A program made the translations under genes and the position numbers. 64,000 bases of DNA from Ancistrus triradiatus (taxonomy: Eukaryota; Chordata; Actinopteri; Siluriformes; Loricariidae). Of the stretch, positions 21,981 to 33,800 are shown one piece after another; position 1 is the stretch's first letter, and each line of letters starts with the position of its first letter. The stretch lies in the NCBI GenBank assembly GCA_025084515.1, contig JAJAGP010000180.1, positions 310,001-374,000 of the forward strand, in the 5' to 3' direction. A model generated the notes under the pieces. It made no database searches. It was not told where the DNA came from and worked only from the letters and a program-made list of their open reading frames with translations.

Positions 21981-22830
21981 TGGGAGCAGCCACCGGAACC
22001 GCAGACACCCTGGAGGCAGCCCACCGGAACTGCAGACACCCTGGAGGCAGCCACCGGAACTGCAGACACCCTGGAGGCAGCCACCGGAACTGCAGACACC
22101 CTGGAGGCAGCCACCGAACTGCAGACACCCTGGAGGCAGCCACCGGAAACTGGGCAGACACCCTGGAGGCAGCCACCGGAACTGCAGACACCCTGGGAGG
22201 CAGCCACCGGAACTGCAGACACCCTGGAGGCAGCCACCGGAACTGCAAGACACCCTGGAGGCAGCTACTGGCACCGAACATCCGAGACGCGGGAGTGGGC
22301 CAGGAGTGGGGGTGATGCGACCGTCGGTTTCGCCAAATGCGTGGTGCAGGAATCGGCGGTGCTAACCGTGCAATCTCGGAGACTGATGGCCCCAATATGG
22401 GACTAGAGGAGTCAGAAACCGCGATACCAGACGTTCCAGGAGTCCGCCGGCTTTTGGCCAAAACGGTCCGGCTGGTGGAAAGCTGGGGATCCAGCATCTG
22501 ACCAACCAGAGCCGGCCGGGCAGGGCGGACAGGCTCAAAACCTGTTGCTTTGATGGCCGTGGCGCCCCGTGGGGAGCGAAAAGCGAACTCCAGCATCTCG
22601 AACAACTGCACTATGGTACCAGCCTTGAGGATCGGCCATAGGTGGGTGGCCCAGATTAGAGCTTCACCGGTTAGGTGAAGGAAAACAAAAGACACCCCGG
22701 CAAACTCAGATTCCACGGGGTGGTAATAGAAATAACGAATGCATTGTGAAATAAAGTGTTGGCAACGGGTAGGAGTCCCGTCAAAACGACCGAGGAAGGC
22801 TGTGGAATCAGGGGAACCTGCCGTCTCCAT
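21931..22830 (-). CDS. E1 gag-like protein with C-terminal repeats
   Basis: A 299-codon ORF starting METAGSPDS 16 bases inside the 5' LTR. Residues ~10-75 resemble the N-terminal capsid region of Gypsy-type/RTL gag: FDGTPTRCQHFISQC is followed by an aromatic-rich helix, then VFLHLTGEALIWATHLW, which fits the family pattern of a (L)xGxAxxWA motif. A proline/serine-rich linker follows to about residue 190. After that come LPPGCLQFRW decapeptides to the ORF end, where the frame is lost. No CCHC zinc knuckle is visible. Gag would package element RNA into particles made with another element's enzymes. The start is chosen because METAG is shared with E2 at the same distance from the LTR. Confidence 0.75.
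   Translation of the reverse strand: METAGSPDSTAFLGRFDGTPTRCQHFISQCIRYFYYHPVESEFAGVSFVFLHLTGEALIWATHLWPILKAGTIVQLFEMLEFAFRSPRGATAIKATGFEPVRPARPALVGQMLDPQLSTSRTVLAKSRRTPGTSGIAVSDSSSPILGPSVSEIARLAPPIPAPRIWRNRRSHHPHSWPTPASRMFGASSCLQGVLQFRWLPPGCLQFRWLPPRVSAVPVAASRVSAQFPVAASRVSAVRWLPPGCLQFRWLPPGCLQFRWLPPGCLQFRWAASRVSAVPVAAPRHQSLSKGLHPHQKPF
21985..22272 (-). repeat. E1 minisatellite 5, 30-bp unit encoding LPPGCLQFRW
   Basis: Nine to ten units of CCACCGGAACTGCAGACACC plus CTGGAGGCAG. In sense it stays in the gag reading frame for several units as the decapeptide LPPGCLQFRW. Confidence 0.93.
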
Positions 22831-22845
22831 ACAGGCGGATTATTC

Positions 22846-23286
22846 TGTCACGCCGTGAGGCGATGGAGAAGCGAGACGAACGCAGGTTGAAAGGAAAGGG
22901 GCTTTATTAAAGGTGCAAACAACAGAAACTAGGCACAGCCGGAATACGGGTAGAACATAAACTAGACCACGGCCGGAAACGGGTGTGAACAGAAACCGAA
23001 AACAGGTAGGGAACATAAACAAAACAAGGAAGTGAACCAAACGTGCCAAACCTGGGGATGTGAGGAACACTGACGAGCATGGAGAAGTGCGGACGGAACG
23101 CGTTGGGACGCGAGACGGGGGGGCAGTGCGTAGGGACACAACCAACATGGAGACATCAATAATCCGCGGTGAGAGTGAGGTAAGTGCGGATTAAATAGAG
23201 TGCAGGTGTGATGATGAAATGAGGAACAGGTGCGTGTGATGTGACGTGCGCAGGTGACGCTGGCGTGGTGGCCAGTGAGCGTGACA
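22846..23286 (-). repeat. E1 LTR (5' LTR in sense orientation)
   Basis: 441 bp, the same length as the other copy. The five differences I see are all single-base substitutions. It contains the same TATA-like and AATAAA signals. Confidence 0.93.
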
Positions 23287-23291
23287 CATAC
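23287..23291. repeat. Target-site duplication (right) of E1
   Basis: CATAC, identical to 18133-18137. Confidence 0.93.

Positions 23292-23338
<47 letters not shown>
23292..23338. repeat. (AT)n microsatellite
   Basis: About 23 AT units between E1 and the Tc1 family IV copy. It probably continues the tract at 18032 that E1 split. Confidence 0.95.
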
Positions 23339-23340
<2 letters not shown>

Positions 23341-24780
23341 TACTCAAAAAATAAAGGGAACACTTAAATAACACATCCTAGATCTGAACCAATGGAGGCC
23401 TGGATTTGGAGTCACACACAAAATTAAAGTGGAAAAACACGCTACAGGCTGATCCAACTATGATGTAATGTCCTTAAAACAAGTCAAAATGAGGCTCAGT
23501 ATTGTGTGTGGCCTCCACGTGCCTGTATGACCTCCGTACAATGCCTGGGCATGCTCCTGATGGATCTCCTCCCAGACCTGGACTAAAGCATCCGCCAACT
23601 CCTGGACAGTCTGTGGTGCACCGTGACGTTGGTGGATGGAGCAAGACATGATGTCCCAGATGTGCTCAATAGGATTCAGGTCTGGGGAACAGGCGGGCCA
23701 TAGCTTCAATGCCTTCATCTTGCAGGAATTGCTGACACACTCCAGCCACATGAGGTCTAGCATGTTCCTGGCAATTAGGAGGGAAGGGGTCTGAGGATCC
23801 CAGTACCTAATGGCAGTCAGGCTACCTCTGGAGAGCAGCCCTGTGCAGCCCTCCAAAGAAAAATTGCCACCCCACACCATTACTGGGACCCCACTGCCAA
23901 ACCGGTCATGCTGAAGAATGTGTGCAGGCAGCAGATCGCTCTCCACGGTGCCTCCAGACTCCAGACGTCTGTCACATGTGCTCAGTGTGAAACCTGCTTT
24001 CATCTGTGAAAGGAGCCACAGGGCGCCAGTAGTCGAATTTGCCAATCCTGGTGTTCTTTGGCAAATGCCAAGCGTCCTGCACGGTGTTGGGGGCTGTTAG
24101 CACCAACCCCCATCTGTGGACATCAGGCCCTCATACCATCCTCAAGGAGTCGGTTTCTAACCGTTTGTGCAGACACATGCACATTTTGGGCCTGCTGGAG
24201 GTCATTTTGCAGGGCTCTGGCAGTGCTCCTCCTGTTTTCCTCCTTGCACAAAGGCGGAGGGAGGCGGTCTTGCTGCTGTGTTGTTGCCCTCCTACGGCCT
24301 CCTTCATGTCCTGCTGGTGTACTGGCCTGTCTCCTGCTAGCACCTCCAGCCTCTGGACACTACGGCTGACAGACACAGCAAACCTTCTTGCCACAGCTAG
24401 CTCGCATTGATGTGGCCATCATGGATGAACTGCACTATCTGAGCCACTTGTGTGGGTTTGTAAGAGTCCGTTTCATTGCTACCAGGAGGTGTGAAAGCAC
24501 CAACCACATTCCAAAAGTGACCAAAACATCAGCCAGAAAGCCATAGGTACTGAGAAGTGGTCTGTGGTCCCCACCTGCAGAACCACTCCTTTATTGAGTG
24601 TGTCTGCTAATTGCCATTAATTTCCACCTGTTGTCTATTCCATTTGCACCACAGCATGTGAAACTGATTGTCAATCAGTGTTGCTTCCTAAGTGGACAGT
24701 TTGATTTCACAGAAGTTTGATGTACTTGGAGTTATATTGTGTTGTTTAAGTGTTCCCTTTATTTTTTTGAGCAGTGTATA
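23337..24780 (-). mobile_element. Tc1/mariner family IV copy, near full length
   Basis: The inverted termini are CTCAAAAAATAAAGGGAACA on the left (from about 23343) and TGTTCCCTTTATTTTTTTGA on the right (to about 24770). The right end finishes GCAGTGTA, followed by TA. The left end has lost about two bases and lies in an AT run, which is a natural TA target. This terminal repeat is one of the commonest Tc1 signatures in fish genomes. The transposase on the minus strand is frameshifted. Confidence 0.9.
23458..24420 (-). pseudogene. Tc1-like transposase, family IV, frameshifted
   Basis: The catalytic half is open from 24045 to 23458. FTLSTCDRRLESGGTVE is followed by VPVMVWGGNFSLEG, then PACSPDLNPIEHIWD (the last acidic residue of the triad, in PIEH) and VQELADALVQVWEEI. 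The block that should read QDNARPH is replaced by a sequence containing LLIARNMLD, so the middle catalytic Asp is lost. The N-terminal helix-turn-helix part is spread over other frames at 24050-24420. Inactive. Confidence 0.85.
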
Positions 24781-24799
24781 TACACTCGTTCACACACAC

Positions 24800-25560
24800 A
24801 AATGTTGAATTGCTGCAAAACTCGGCATTCAGTTGTGTCAGATATTTAAATAGTTAAGTGTGGTCCATTCAGACACTGGGTCTTGCCACAAGAGGGCATA
24901 AAGCTGCGTCCGCCGCTGCCCTATAAAAAGGCTCTCAGAGGCTATTTTGGCTAGTGTACTGTAACTCTTGGAGAGAGATTGTTGAATGCTAAACATGCCT
25001 CTACAACGCACTCGCAGACCTTTTGACAGCCTTTGAAAGGGGTGCATCCAGACACCGTCACCTTCGTTTGCAGTGATCGTGAAAAAGAAACCTGGACTGC
25101 TGTGGACTGGATCTGTATCATCATTAGCAATGAATCTATGTCCTCCTTGGGATCCAACAACGGTCGGGTTCAAGCATGGAGGCCTCGCGGTGAGCGCTTC
25201 AATCCTACCTTTGCTGTGGAGCGACACACTGCCCCAGCTACTGGTGTGATCATCTGGGGAGCCACCGCATACCACAGTCAGTCACCCCCAGTAGTGATAT
25301 GAGGGACACCAACAACTCCGTGATATGTGCTGGACATCCTGTATTCATGTTTTGTCTCTCATGGCAGGGCTTCCTGGGATGCCAGCTTCGGCAACGTACG
25401 AGTATGCAGGATCTACAGGCCCAGCTGCAACATCTGCATGGAAATGTGCCACTGGACACACTACAGAACCTGTATCCCACTATGCCTAACTGTATCTCAT
25501 CTTGTATCCAGGCTAGAGGCGGCCCAACAGGGTAAAAGAGCCTCCTTTTAATTTTACAGT
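24800..25560 (+). mobile_element. Tc1/mariner family VI copy, degraded
   Basis: The left half (24807-25030) is a non-coding leader with TATAAA near 24923. It aligns with 42770-42990 through the shared words ACACTGGGTCTTGCCACAAG and CTCTCAGAGGC. The transposase part (25080-25535) includes a FAVERHTAPATGVIIWG block and LQAQLQHLHGNVPLDTL near the C-terminus. The catalytic Asp motif is disrupted, and a deletion joins the GDG region to the C-terminal region. Confidence 0.75.
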
Positions 25561-25619
25561 TTTCCCCAACAAACTTATGCTGTCGCTCTAATATATGACA
25601 GATGATTTAACCCTGCCTC

Positions 25620-26360
25620 ACTCTCTCTTGACTTTCTTCTTTTCCAACAGCAGGTGGGGCTGTTGCCACCTGCTGTCCTTTTCTACAAATACCCTACTTC
25701 CTGTTCTCATTCTTGTCTGGCAATTTCAGTCACCTGGTATGACTCCCTGCCTGGTTGGTCTCTTTGTCTAGGGGGTGCCTTGTTTTATGTTATTTAGTGG
25801 GGTGTTCTTTGTAGCTCTGTCCTGTGTCTGTAGTATTCGCTTCATTTGTTGGTCTTAGTTCTTTGTCTGTTTGTATTTAGCTTTAGTGTGTTAGCTTATT
25901 GTTTGTTAGTTATTAACCTGGGTCCTTTGTCTTGATTCTTCTTGTTTGATTAGCACCATGTGTTAGTGTTTCTCATGTGTCTGTTGTGTGGTTTGTACAT
26001 CTGTTAGATAACGTTTGTTAGGTTGTCAGGTGTACTCGTTTGTTTGTTCGCTTTGCTGTTTGCTCCCTGTTTCTATGTTAGTCTGGCACCCTTGTCTTTC
26101 TGTTTATCACCTTGTTGCACTTGTTCACTGTATATAAACCCTCACACTTGCATGTATGTCCGTCTCCCTCCCAGCATATACCGTCACATTATCATCACTA
26201 CATTCATACATATAAAGATTAATTCAACTCCAACAACTCCTCCTTGGTGGGTTTGTTTTGTCTGTGAGTGTATCATTAGAAATGTATGCTTTAACTTACA
26301 CAGACACACAGAAGTGACTTTCACACTGGGTTTCTGTGCAACCATATGATCTTTACTCCC
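25620..26360 (+). other. Possible solo LTR, GT-rich
   Basis: A strongly T/G-rich stretch with TATAAACC near 26132, the imperfect palindrome CAGCAGGTGGGGCTGTTGCC near 25648, and an open C-rich region. This composition is typical of U3/R regions of fish Gypsy LTRs; a similar stretch is at 54175-54345. No paired LTR or target duplication was seen. Confidence 0.35.
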
Positions 26361-26388
26361 TTTGGTGTTGGAAAAAACACATCGGTTA

Positions 26389-27842
26389 CACAGGAGATTT
26401 ACAACAATAACATGGCTGTTTTAATTCACACAGTAAAAGCACTAACAACAAAACTCAAATGGACTCCTTAAAAATAGAACTTTAATACAGTGCAAATGCT
26501 ACTCCATATAAGATTCTTAAATTAGGGGGAAAAAACTAAAAAAAAGCATAACATAGGCACATTAATTCCCTAAGTTGTAAGCCAAGATGCTTATGAGAGG
26601 AGCACAAACTGCTGTGAAAGTTTTGTTTACTGCTTGTCATAAGACATGAAATTGCTGATGAGGAACAAAGATGTTAAAAAAAAGTCCATCACAATCAGCA
26701 AGTTAAGCAAATGCTGCTTTAAAAAGGGGAAAACATGTGACGCTGCAGAGTTCAGTAAATTCCCAGTGTTTTTAGAAGCATTTCAACACTAAAGTATATT
26801 GTCCTAAAATATGTACACACACTCATCTGCAAACCATTTGACCTGTGTATAAATGTGCTACATCAAAGTAAGTGAGGCACTTGGAAAGCCTGAATTCAGT
26901 TATGCTGAGCAGAAGGTTAAACTGTGCGCTGTGGTTAAGTGGAATAACGCACAGTAAAACTCAATGAACACTGTGATGCTTCTTGTAAGCCTACAACAAA
27001 CCCTGGATGTTCAAAATAAGCCGTATGATTAGCTTACAGTTGAACACTTAAAGATCATTTTCCTGGGACAAGATCACATGGCATGAAAAGAAAAAGAAAC
27101 CATGATCAGGAAGGACTAAGACAGAGCTATGTGGTATTTAAGCTAGCAGAATGTAGCTACTGCTTGTTTTTGATTAAAAACTTGTGGATCTTCACTCTTC
27201 TTGCTCCCTTTAGTTCTGACACACAAGTGGTATTATTAACTAACAACAATGTTGACAGACATCAATCCTCTTATAATCCTATTAAAACCACCTTTAAGTT
27301 TGATGTTACATTACAACTTGCTTTATTATTATTAGACAGACTGTAACTAAAGGTTAGTGGTACCTCAAGGCTTCAAACTAATTAGACTGATCATCTAAAT
27401 AATATTCAAGAGGGTCCAAACATCTATCTTAATTCTAGTTTGATGTGTTTTAGGAAACGCCCACACACTACATTTCTCGCACTTTTACTGAACTATTACT
27501 TCACTCTTACACAACATACCTCATTCATCGCACTAAAGAACTCCATTAAAAGGAACGAGCAAACTTTAAAAAGACCTATTCCATATAAATATATATGTAT
27601 ATGTATATATACACACACACCCACACATTTTGTTTACTTGTATAAAAAAGCTACTCTGCAGTTTGACCTCTTCAGAGCAAATATATAGATTATCTGTTTT
27701 CTGGGCTTCTCACCCTTCAACCCTCTCTGAACCGCTGAGATTTTCCCTTTGGATCTTGGAAAAGTTGTTGGGTACACTATGTACACTTAGCCCCCTGGGT
27801 TTCCAAGCGGTGGGGACTAATGGGCTCTGCTCTCATGATGCT
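26389..27842 (-). other. aif1l: Probable aif1l 3' UTR and downstream flank
   Basis: About 1.45 kb of AT-rich, apparently unique sequence directly past the aif1l stop codon. On the minus strand an AATAAA occurs at about 27322-27327, some 520 bases after the stop. The ATTAAA-type variants near 26430 and 26480 would give a longer UTR. No transposon termini were recognised here. Which site is used cannot be told from sequence. Confidence 0.55.
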
Positions 27843-27930
27843 TTAGGGAAGGCTGGCAATGTCACGTTTGGGTGGCGGACCTTCAGGTTTGCTGCTGGGA
27901 GTGTTAGCCTTGTCCTCAAACATCATCACC
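27843..27930 (-). CDS. aif1l: aif1l last coding exon
   Basis: 88 bp. The acceptor CTTTCAG precedes it on the minus strand. The first base completes the Leu codon split from the previous exon. It encodes VMMFEDKANTPSSKPEGPPP and KRDIASLP, then TAA at 27845-27843. Confidence 0.96.
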
Positions 27931-30799
27931 CTGAAAGAGGAACAAAGAACTTGGTTAACAATAAAACAACAACAGTTACGAAAATAAGTTAATCCGAGAG
28001 ATGCACTAAATTTAGGTCACCACAATTTTTGGACTGAAAAGTGCACGATTTTTGGTAGAAAGAGTAAAAAGACCTCATTTTTGGCTGGGTCAGAGAGCAA
28101 CAAAGAGCACAGAAGTGGTCGTGTAAACAGCATACTCCGATTTCCCAGACTGGATTAAGGTCTGGAAATCAAACTATGAAATCCTATAGTTAGAGCTGGA
28201 TTTTACCTCAGTAATCGGATTTCTCAGCAAATGTATACCCTTACTCTTTTCAGTCCGTTTACTCAGTCTGTCAGGCCATCAGGTCTGCTTACTCTAAGAA
28301 ACTTAGCTCCATTGAACTGGTTGTTTAGTTTCTCGTGGGATTTGGCAACCACGGAATTAAACGAAGCACGGAATTAAACACAGAGAAAGGCTACCAAACA
28401 CTTTTGAGGAGACTCTGAAACGCAGTACATGAGGATATAAAGAATTTCATTATGCAATTAATAAAGTTTAAAGTTTACTGGCTGAGTCATGTAAACCCAG
28501 AGTTTCCCCATTATCTGATTATCCAAGTGCACGTAAACTCCTTCATCGAATTACTGACAAAATCCGATTTCCTGTAGTTATCGTTATATTAAGTGCATGT
28601 AAATGCATGAATTGTTCTGCAGTTGCAAATGCCTTTCTGTGCCAGTGTTTGGCAGAACTCCAATATATCTCTAATATTCATGGCAGCAATCTTTCAAAGT
28701 GCATATGTAGCGGTCTATTATGAGTGCTCTTAGTTTCATATTCCTCACTAGTGAACATAATATTTAAATGCCATACATGCTGCTCCATCCTGACTGCTCC
28801 AAACAAGAGGTTGAAATAGCAGAGACTGTCTCAGAGATTCGACATGCTCCCAGGAAGGACTGGGTCAGGTCGTGGACGTGTGAAGGAATGAGAATGCTGA
28901 AGAACACTTAATTATTTACACAAAATTATTTTGAAGGTAATAAACACCAGAATCGAAGGAAAATGTACTTTGTTTCCTTCGCTATCCTGTGCTGGAGTTT
29001 TTCCTTGACAATGGCTGGCTTGCTCATTTTGGGTTCAGACTCGCTTTGAGACAATGTGTATTGTAAATATTAACCCTCCACATTCAGCCAAACTATGTAG
29101 AGATGCTCCACGATTTACGATGGGGACACATTCCGACAAATCCGTCTGAAGTTGAATTTATTGTAAACTGAGCAACTTAATATATACTGTAGATATCATA
29201 GCATAGCATAGCATACACATGCTTAATACTGTACACGACCACGGCTTTACCTCACTACACTTCCCAGCACTCAGCACTCCCGCCACATGACTCCCTATCT
29301 CACATGCTTGAGTGTTCCAAAACGAGCACAGCAGAGAACTGTAGTCTGTAGAGTACCTTAAACATGTTTAAAATACATTAAACTACAGTTGTTCAAAAAC
29401 ATTAACATGAAGCTTATTTTATAATGAAGTGATCAATATCATGTAATTTACTGAATTATTGATTGAATACTGCTGTACGGTTTCTGCTGAACTTGTATTT
29501 ATGTGTACTATCGGATTCCCATCGTAAAGTCGAAAAATTGTAACTTGGGCCATCATAAAACCGGTACCTGTGTAGAGGCAAAACTGGTGTGTATAATTAA
29601 AAGGTACATTGCTGTAGCATACGTACTTCTAGACATTTTCAACAGCTCTGGACTGAATACACTGTCACAGAAGGAGAGCAGAAGGATATAAAGCTATCGT
29701 GACAGATCTCTTCACAGGGGGTGTCTTTACTTTCCTTTTCTGGGTTTCGTGTGCAAATCTCCTATAAGCCCTTAACAAGCTCTGAGCCTGTGCAAGAGCG
29801 ATGGATAACCAAGTTTACACAAAGGTATACAGTCAAGTCAAGTCAGATTTATTTATATAGTGCTTTTTACAATGGAGCATTGTCTCAAAGCAACTTCACA
29901 AGTTTAGATTATCTCCTAATAACTACGTCCAATCCCAAATTGAGCAAGCCTAGGGCGACAGTGGCAAAGAAAAACTCCCTAGTTCTAGGAAGAAACCTTG
30001 GGAGGACCAAGACTCAAAAAGGGACCCAACCTCCTTGGGCGGCGTAGATGATAAATCTAAGAACGAAACTAAAGTCATGGAGTCAAAGTTCGAATAAAAT
30101 GTGAAGTATGCATTAAGTAGTCCGATACACAGAGTCACTCCAGGATCCTGAGTCTAAGCAGGAAAGTGCAGTTCCAGAATTATTGGAACATTTGCTACAG
30201 ATGTCTAAAAGGTTTGTGGGCTTAAACTTCTACCTGAAATTCTATTAATACATCATCTCCACATTTATATATTACTAAGTGTGTAAGCACTCATAACTTC
30301 CTGTTTTACCTTCACTATAATAACCTGGATCACAAAAACAAAATGAAAGAATAGCAGGTCTCTAAATCTACAGTAAGATGCCAGTTAGGTGTCAACAAAC
30401 TATCTGGAACGCATGCCAGAAGAAAGGATTTAATCATGTCACAACAAATTTAGCAATTTTAAATAATTAAAATATATAATCATACCTAGAGAAGACTCCA
30501 TAACATGCCCCAGTGAACCAGGTAGAAAATACACAGAAATACTGAGATCAGAAACTGTACAGAGCCCAAACGTGAACTCGCTGGTACTGTGGTGCCAGGT
30601 AATAAAAACACCACTCAAACTTACAGACCTCCCCTCATCAGAGGCAGGATATGAACCAGTGAGGCTCAGCACTTTGGTTCCTATCCTGCCTCTGGCGAGG
30701 CGAGGTTTGTTGGTTATGCTGCTGTGTTTTTGTTCCTGGCACTGATCCACAAGTTGTTGTCAGAAGCTGTGTATATATAAATATATATGTGCATATGTG

Positions 30800-30854
<55 letters not shown>

Positions 30855-33800
30855 AATTGACTTAAGATTTGTGGTCTAGACTGATTAATGCTATTTTGAG
30901 ATAAACGGCATCGCCTGATATTCACAATAAGTGAAAACTTTGCTTCCAGCATTACAACTTGCTGCTCTTAACAGATGCTGCTACCATGTGCACTACCTTA
31001 ACATTGTTTATACTTTGCAAGTACATTAGTCCCCCCCAGAAACAAGAGTTACAGTGATGTGAAAAAGTGTTTGCCCCCTTCCTGATTTCCTATTTTTTTG
31101 CATGTTTATCACACTTAAGTGTTTCGGAACATCAAATCAATTTAAATATTAGTCACAGACAACACAACTAAACAATTATTAGTTTACTATTAAGGGAGAA
31201 AAAAATCCAAACCTACATGGCCCTGTGTAGAAAAGTGATTGCCCCCCTGGTTAAAACTTGACTATGGTTTATCACACCTGAGGTCCCTGTCTCTAGCCAC
31301 ACCCAGGCCTGATTATTGCCACACCTGTTCTCAATCAGGACATCACTTAAATAGAACCTGCCTGACAAAGTGGAGTACACCAAAAGACCCTTATGCTGAG
31401 ATCCAAAGAAATTCAGGAACAATTGAGAAAGAAAGTAACTGAGATCTATCAGTCTGGAAAGGGTTCTAAAGCCATTTCTAAAGCTTTGGGACTCCAATGA
31501 ACCACAGTGAGAGCCATTATCCACAAATGGATAAGACATGGAACAGTGGTGAACCTTCCCAGGAGTGGCCGGCCGACCAAAATTAATCCAAGTGCGCAGC
31601 GACGACTCATCCATGAGGTCACAAAAGACCCCACAACAACATCCAAAGAACTGCAGGCCTCACTTGCCTCAGATAAGGTCAGTGTTCATGCCTCCACCTT
31701 AAGAAACAGACTGGGCAAAAATGGCCTGCATGGCAAAGTTCCAAGACCAAAACCACTGCTGAGCAAAAAGAAGATTAAAGCTCGTCTCAGTTTTTCCAGA
31801 ACACATCTTGATGATCCCCAAGACCTTTTGGGAAACATTCTGTGGACTGACGAGACAAAAGCTGAACTCTCTGGAAGGTGTGTCCCATTACATCTGGTGT
31901 AAAAGTAACACAGCATTTCAGAAAAAGAACATTATAGCAGCAGTAACATATGGGGTGGTAGTGTGATGGTCTGGGGCTGTTCTGCTGCTTCAGAACCTGG
32001 AAGATTTGCTGTGATAAGTGGAACTATGAATTCTGCTGTCTACCAAAAAATCCTGAAGGAGAATGTCCGGCCAACTGTCTGTGACCTCAAGCTGAAGCGA
32101 ACTTGGGTTCTGCAGCAGGACAATGATCCAAAACACACCAGCAAGTCCAGCTCTGAATGGCTGAAGAATAACAAAATGAAGACTTGAGTGTCCTAGTCAT
32201 GTCGGTTTGGATTTTTTTCCCCTTAATAATAAACACCTTCATTTAAAAACTGCATTTTGTGTTTACTTGCCTTGTCATTGATTTATATTTAAATTGGTTT
32301 GATGTTCCGAAACACTTAAGTGTGATGAACATGCAAAAAAGTAGGAAATCAAGAAGGGGCAAACACTTTTTCACACCACTGTATCTGGTAGTAAATGTTA
32401 CTGTTGCAATAAAACTTTGAATTAATTTTTTATTTATAAAAAAGACTGCAAACAGAGACAGTGCATTTACAACTTAAATAAATGTTCATTTAAGTTCAGC
32501 AATTTTTTAAATTTATTTCATTTCTTATTATTAGTTTTATAAAACTAATAGTTGGAAAAATAAATGATTTCGGCATTATACATCAGCCATCAGTAACCCT
32601 GCTCTCTAAATATCGTCATCGGTCGACCACCAGTCTGAATACCTCCTTATCTCAACAAAGAGCTCGGAGACATTCTTAAAGAGTATATGGATCACTTCCC
32701 CAGAGCCCAGCATACTGAGGGGCCGAGAGTGTTGTTATGAACACACCACAGACAAAATGCTTATTTGATACAGCTTTGGCAAGTTATGCATTTAAAATTC
32801 CATTCTATAGCCACTGCTTTGAGTGCCATCTCTCCTCTTGTGAGTTTCCATGTAGCTGAAATGATTTATTTGCTGCTTGCCCTCCAGCCCTGCAGGGTTA
32901 CTTAAGGGTGTCCTAAATTCCTTTCTGGCCTAATTCACTCTTTTGGGATATGACATACCATATTTATCTGGGTGGAATGAATGGCTTTGAACCTACTAAA
33001 TTAACCACACAGAAGAGAAATAAACTTAAAGTAATAGGATTATAGCTCATACATTGGCATTGCCATTTCAAGATTATGTAGTAGAGATACTCAGCAACAA
33101 TCTTTTGGGTAGCAACCGAAAGAGAAATAAGGCCTAAATGTTTTATTTTGAATAAAGGTTAATGTCTGGATGGGCCAGAGAGCAAAGACAATGCAATGAC
33201 AGCGGCACAAACTCAGCCACTCATAAAACAGCACAGTGCTTTTACTAACTTTCATTCAGAATTCAGTTCATGTGTGTGCGGGACTCTAAACACTCCTAGC
33301 GCTGCTGCTGCTGCTGACGCATGATCACGATAAGGAAAAGTTAGATTTCAGCTACGTTGCGAGTGTTACTTAATCAACTAAATAGTGTCTTTCTGTTCAT
33401 TTCAGCTTCTCTCTATTTTTTTCGGACACAGCCATTTCTTCTTTTGGAAAAACTGAAAACGTTCAGAACATTGAATTTAGTAAGACATTTAAAACAGCAT
33501 TACCCTGCTGAATATGCTGAGTTTGACAAAACTAACAAAGGAACAAGCTAGCAGCCCCTGCTATCATTCTTTACCAAGGAAGAAGTTTCCATTAAAAGCA
33601 AAGTCAAACAAAAATGTTTCTGTACGATGTAATGTATCATTCTTAGTCAGAAAGAACAATGAAATTGCAATCGGTGCATCTCTACTGATGACATTTAGCA
33701 GACGCCCTTATCCAGAGCGACTTGCAACATATACAGTCTTACAATCCAATTGTGGGTTAGGGGTCTTGCTCAAGGACCCAACAGTGGCTTGGCAGAGGTG

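Larger units (their letters stand above)
18138..23286 (-). mobile_element. Non-autonomous LTR retrotransposon E1 (gag-only, minisatellite-filled)
   Basis: A 5149-bp element bounded by two 441-bp direct repeats and a 5-bp duplication (CATAC). Each LTR starts TGTCACGC and ends GCGTGACA. In the sense direction (minus) the order is LTR, a gag-like ORF starting METAG at 22830, GC-rich tandem arrays, a G9 polypurine tract just inside the far LTR, then LTR. No protease, RT, RNase H or integrase motif is visible, so it must depend on another element. No TGG-type primer-binding site directly follows the 5' LTR; the sequence there starts GAATAATCCGCC. By eye the LTRs differ at about five positions in 441, which suggests a fairly recent insertion. 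Confidence 0.92.

Noticed and set aside
23918..24410. Plus-strand open frames in the Tc1 family IV copy
   Set aside because: They are antisense to the transposase, whose motifs are on the minus strand.
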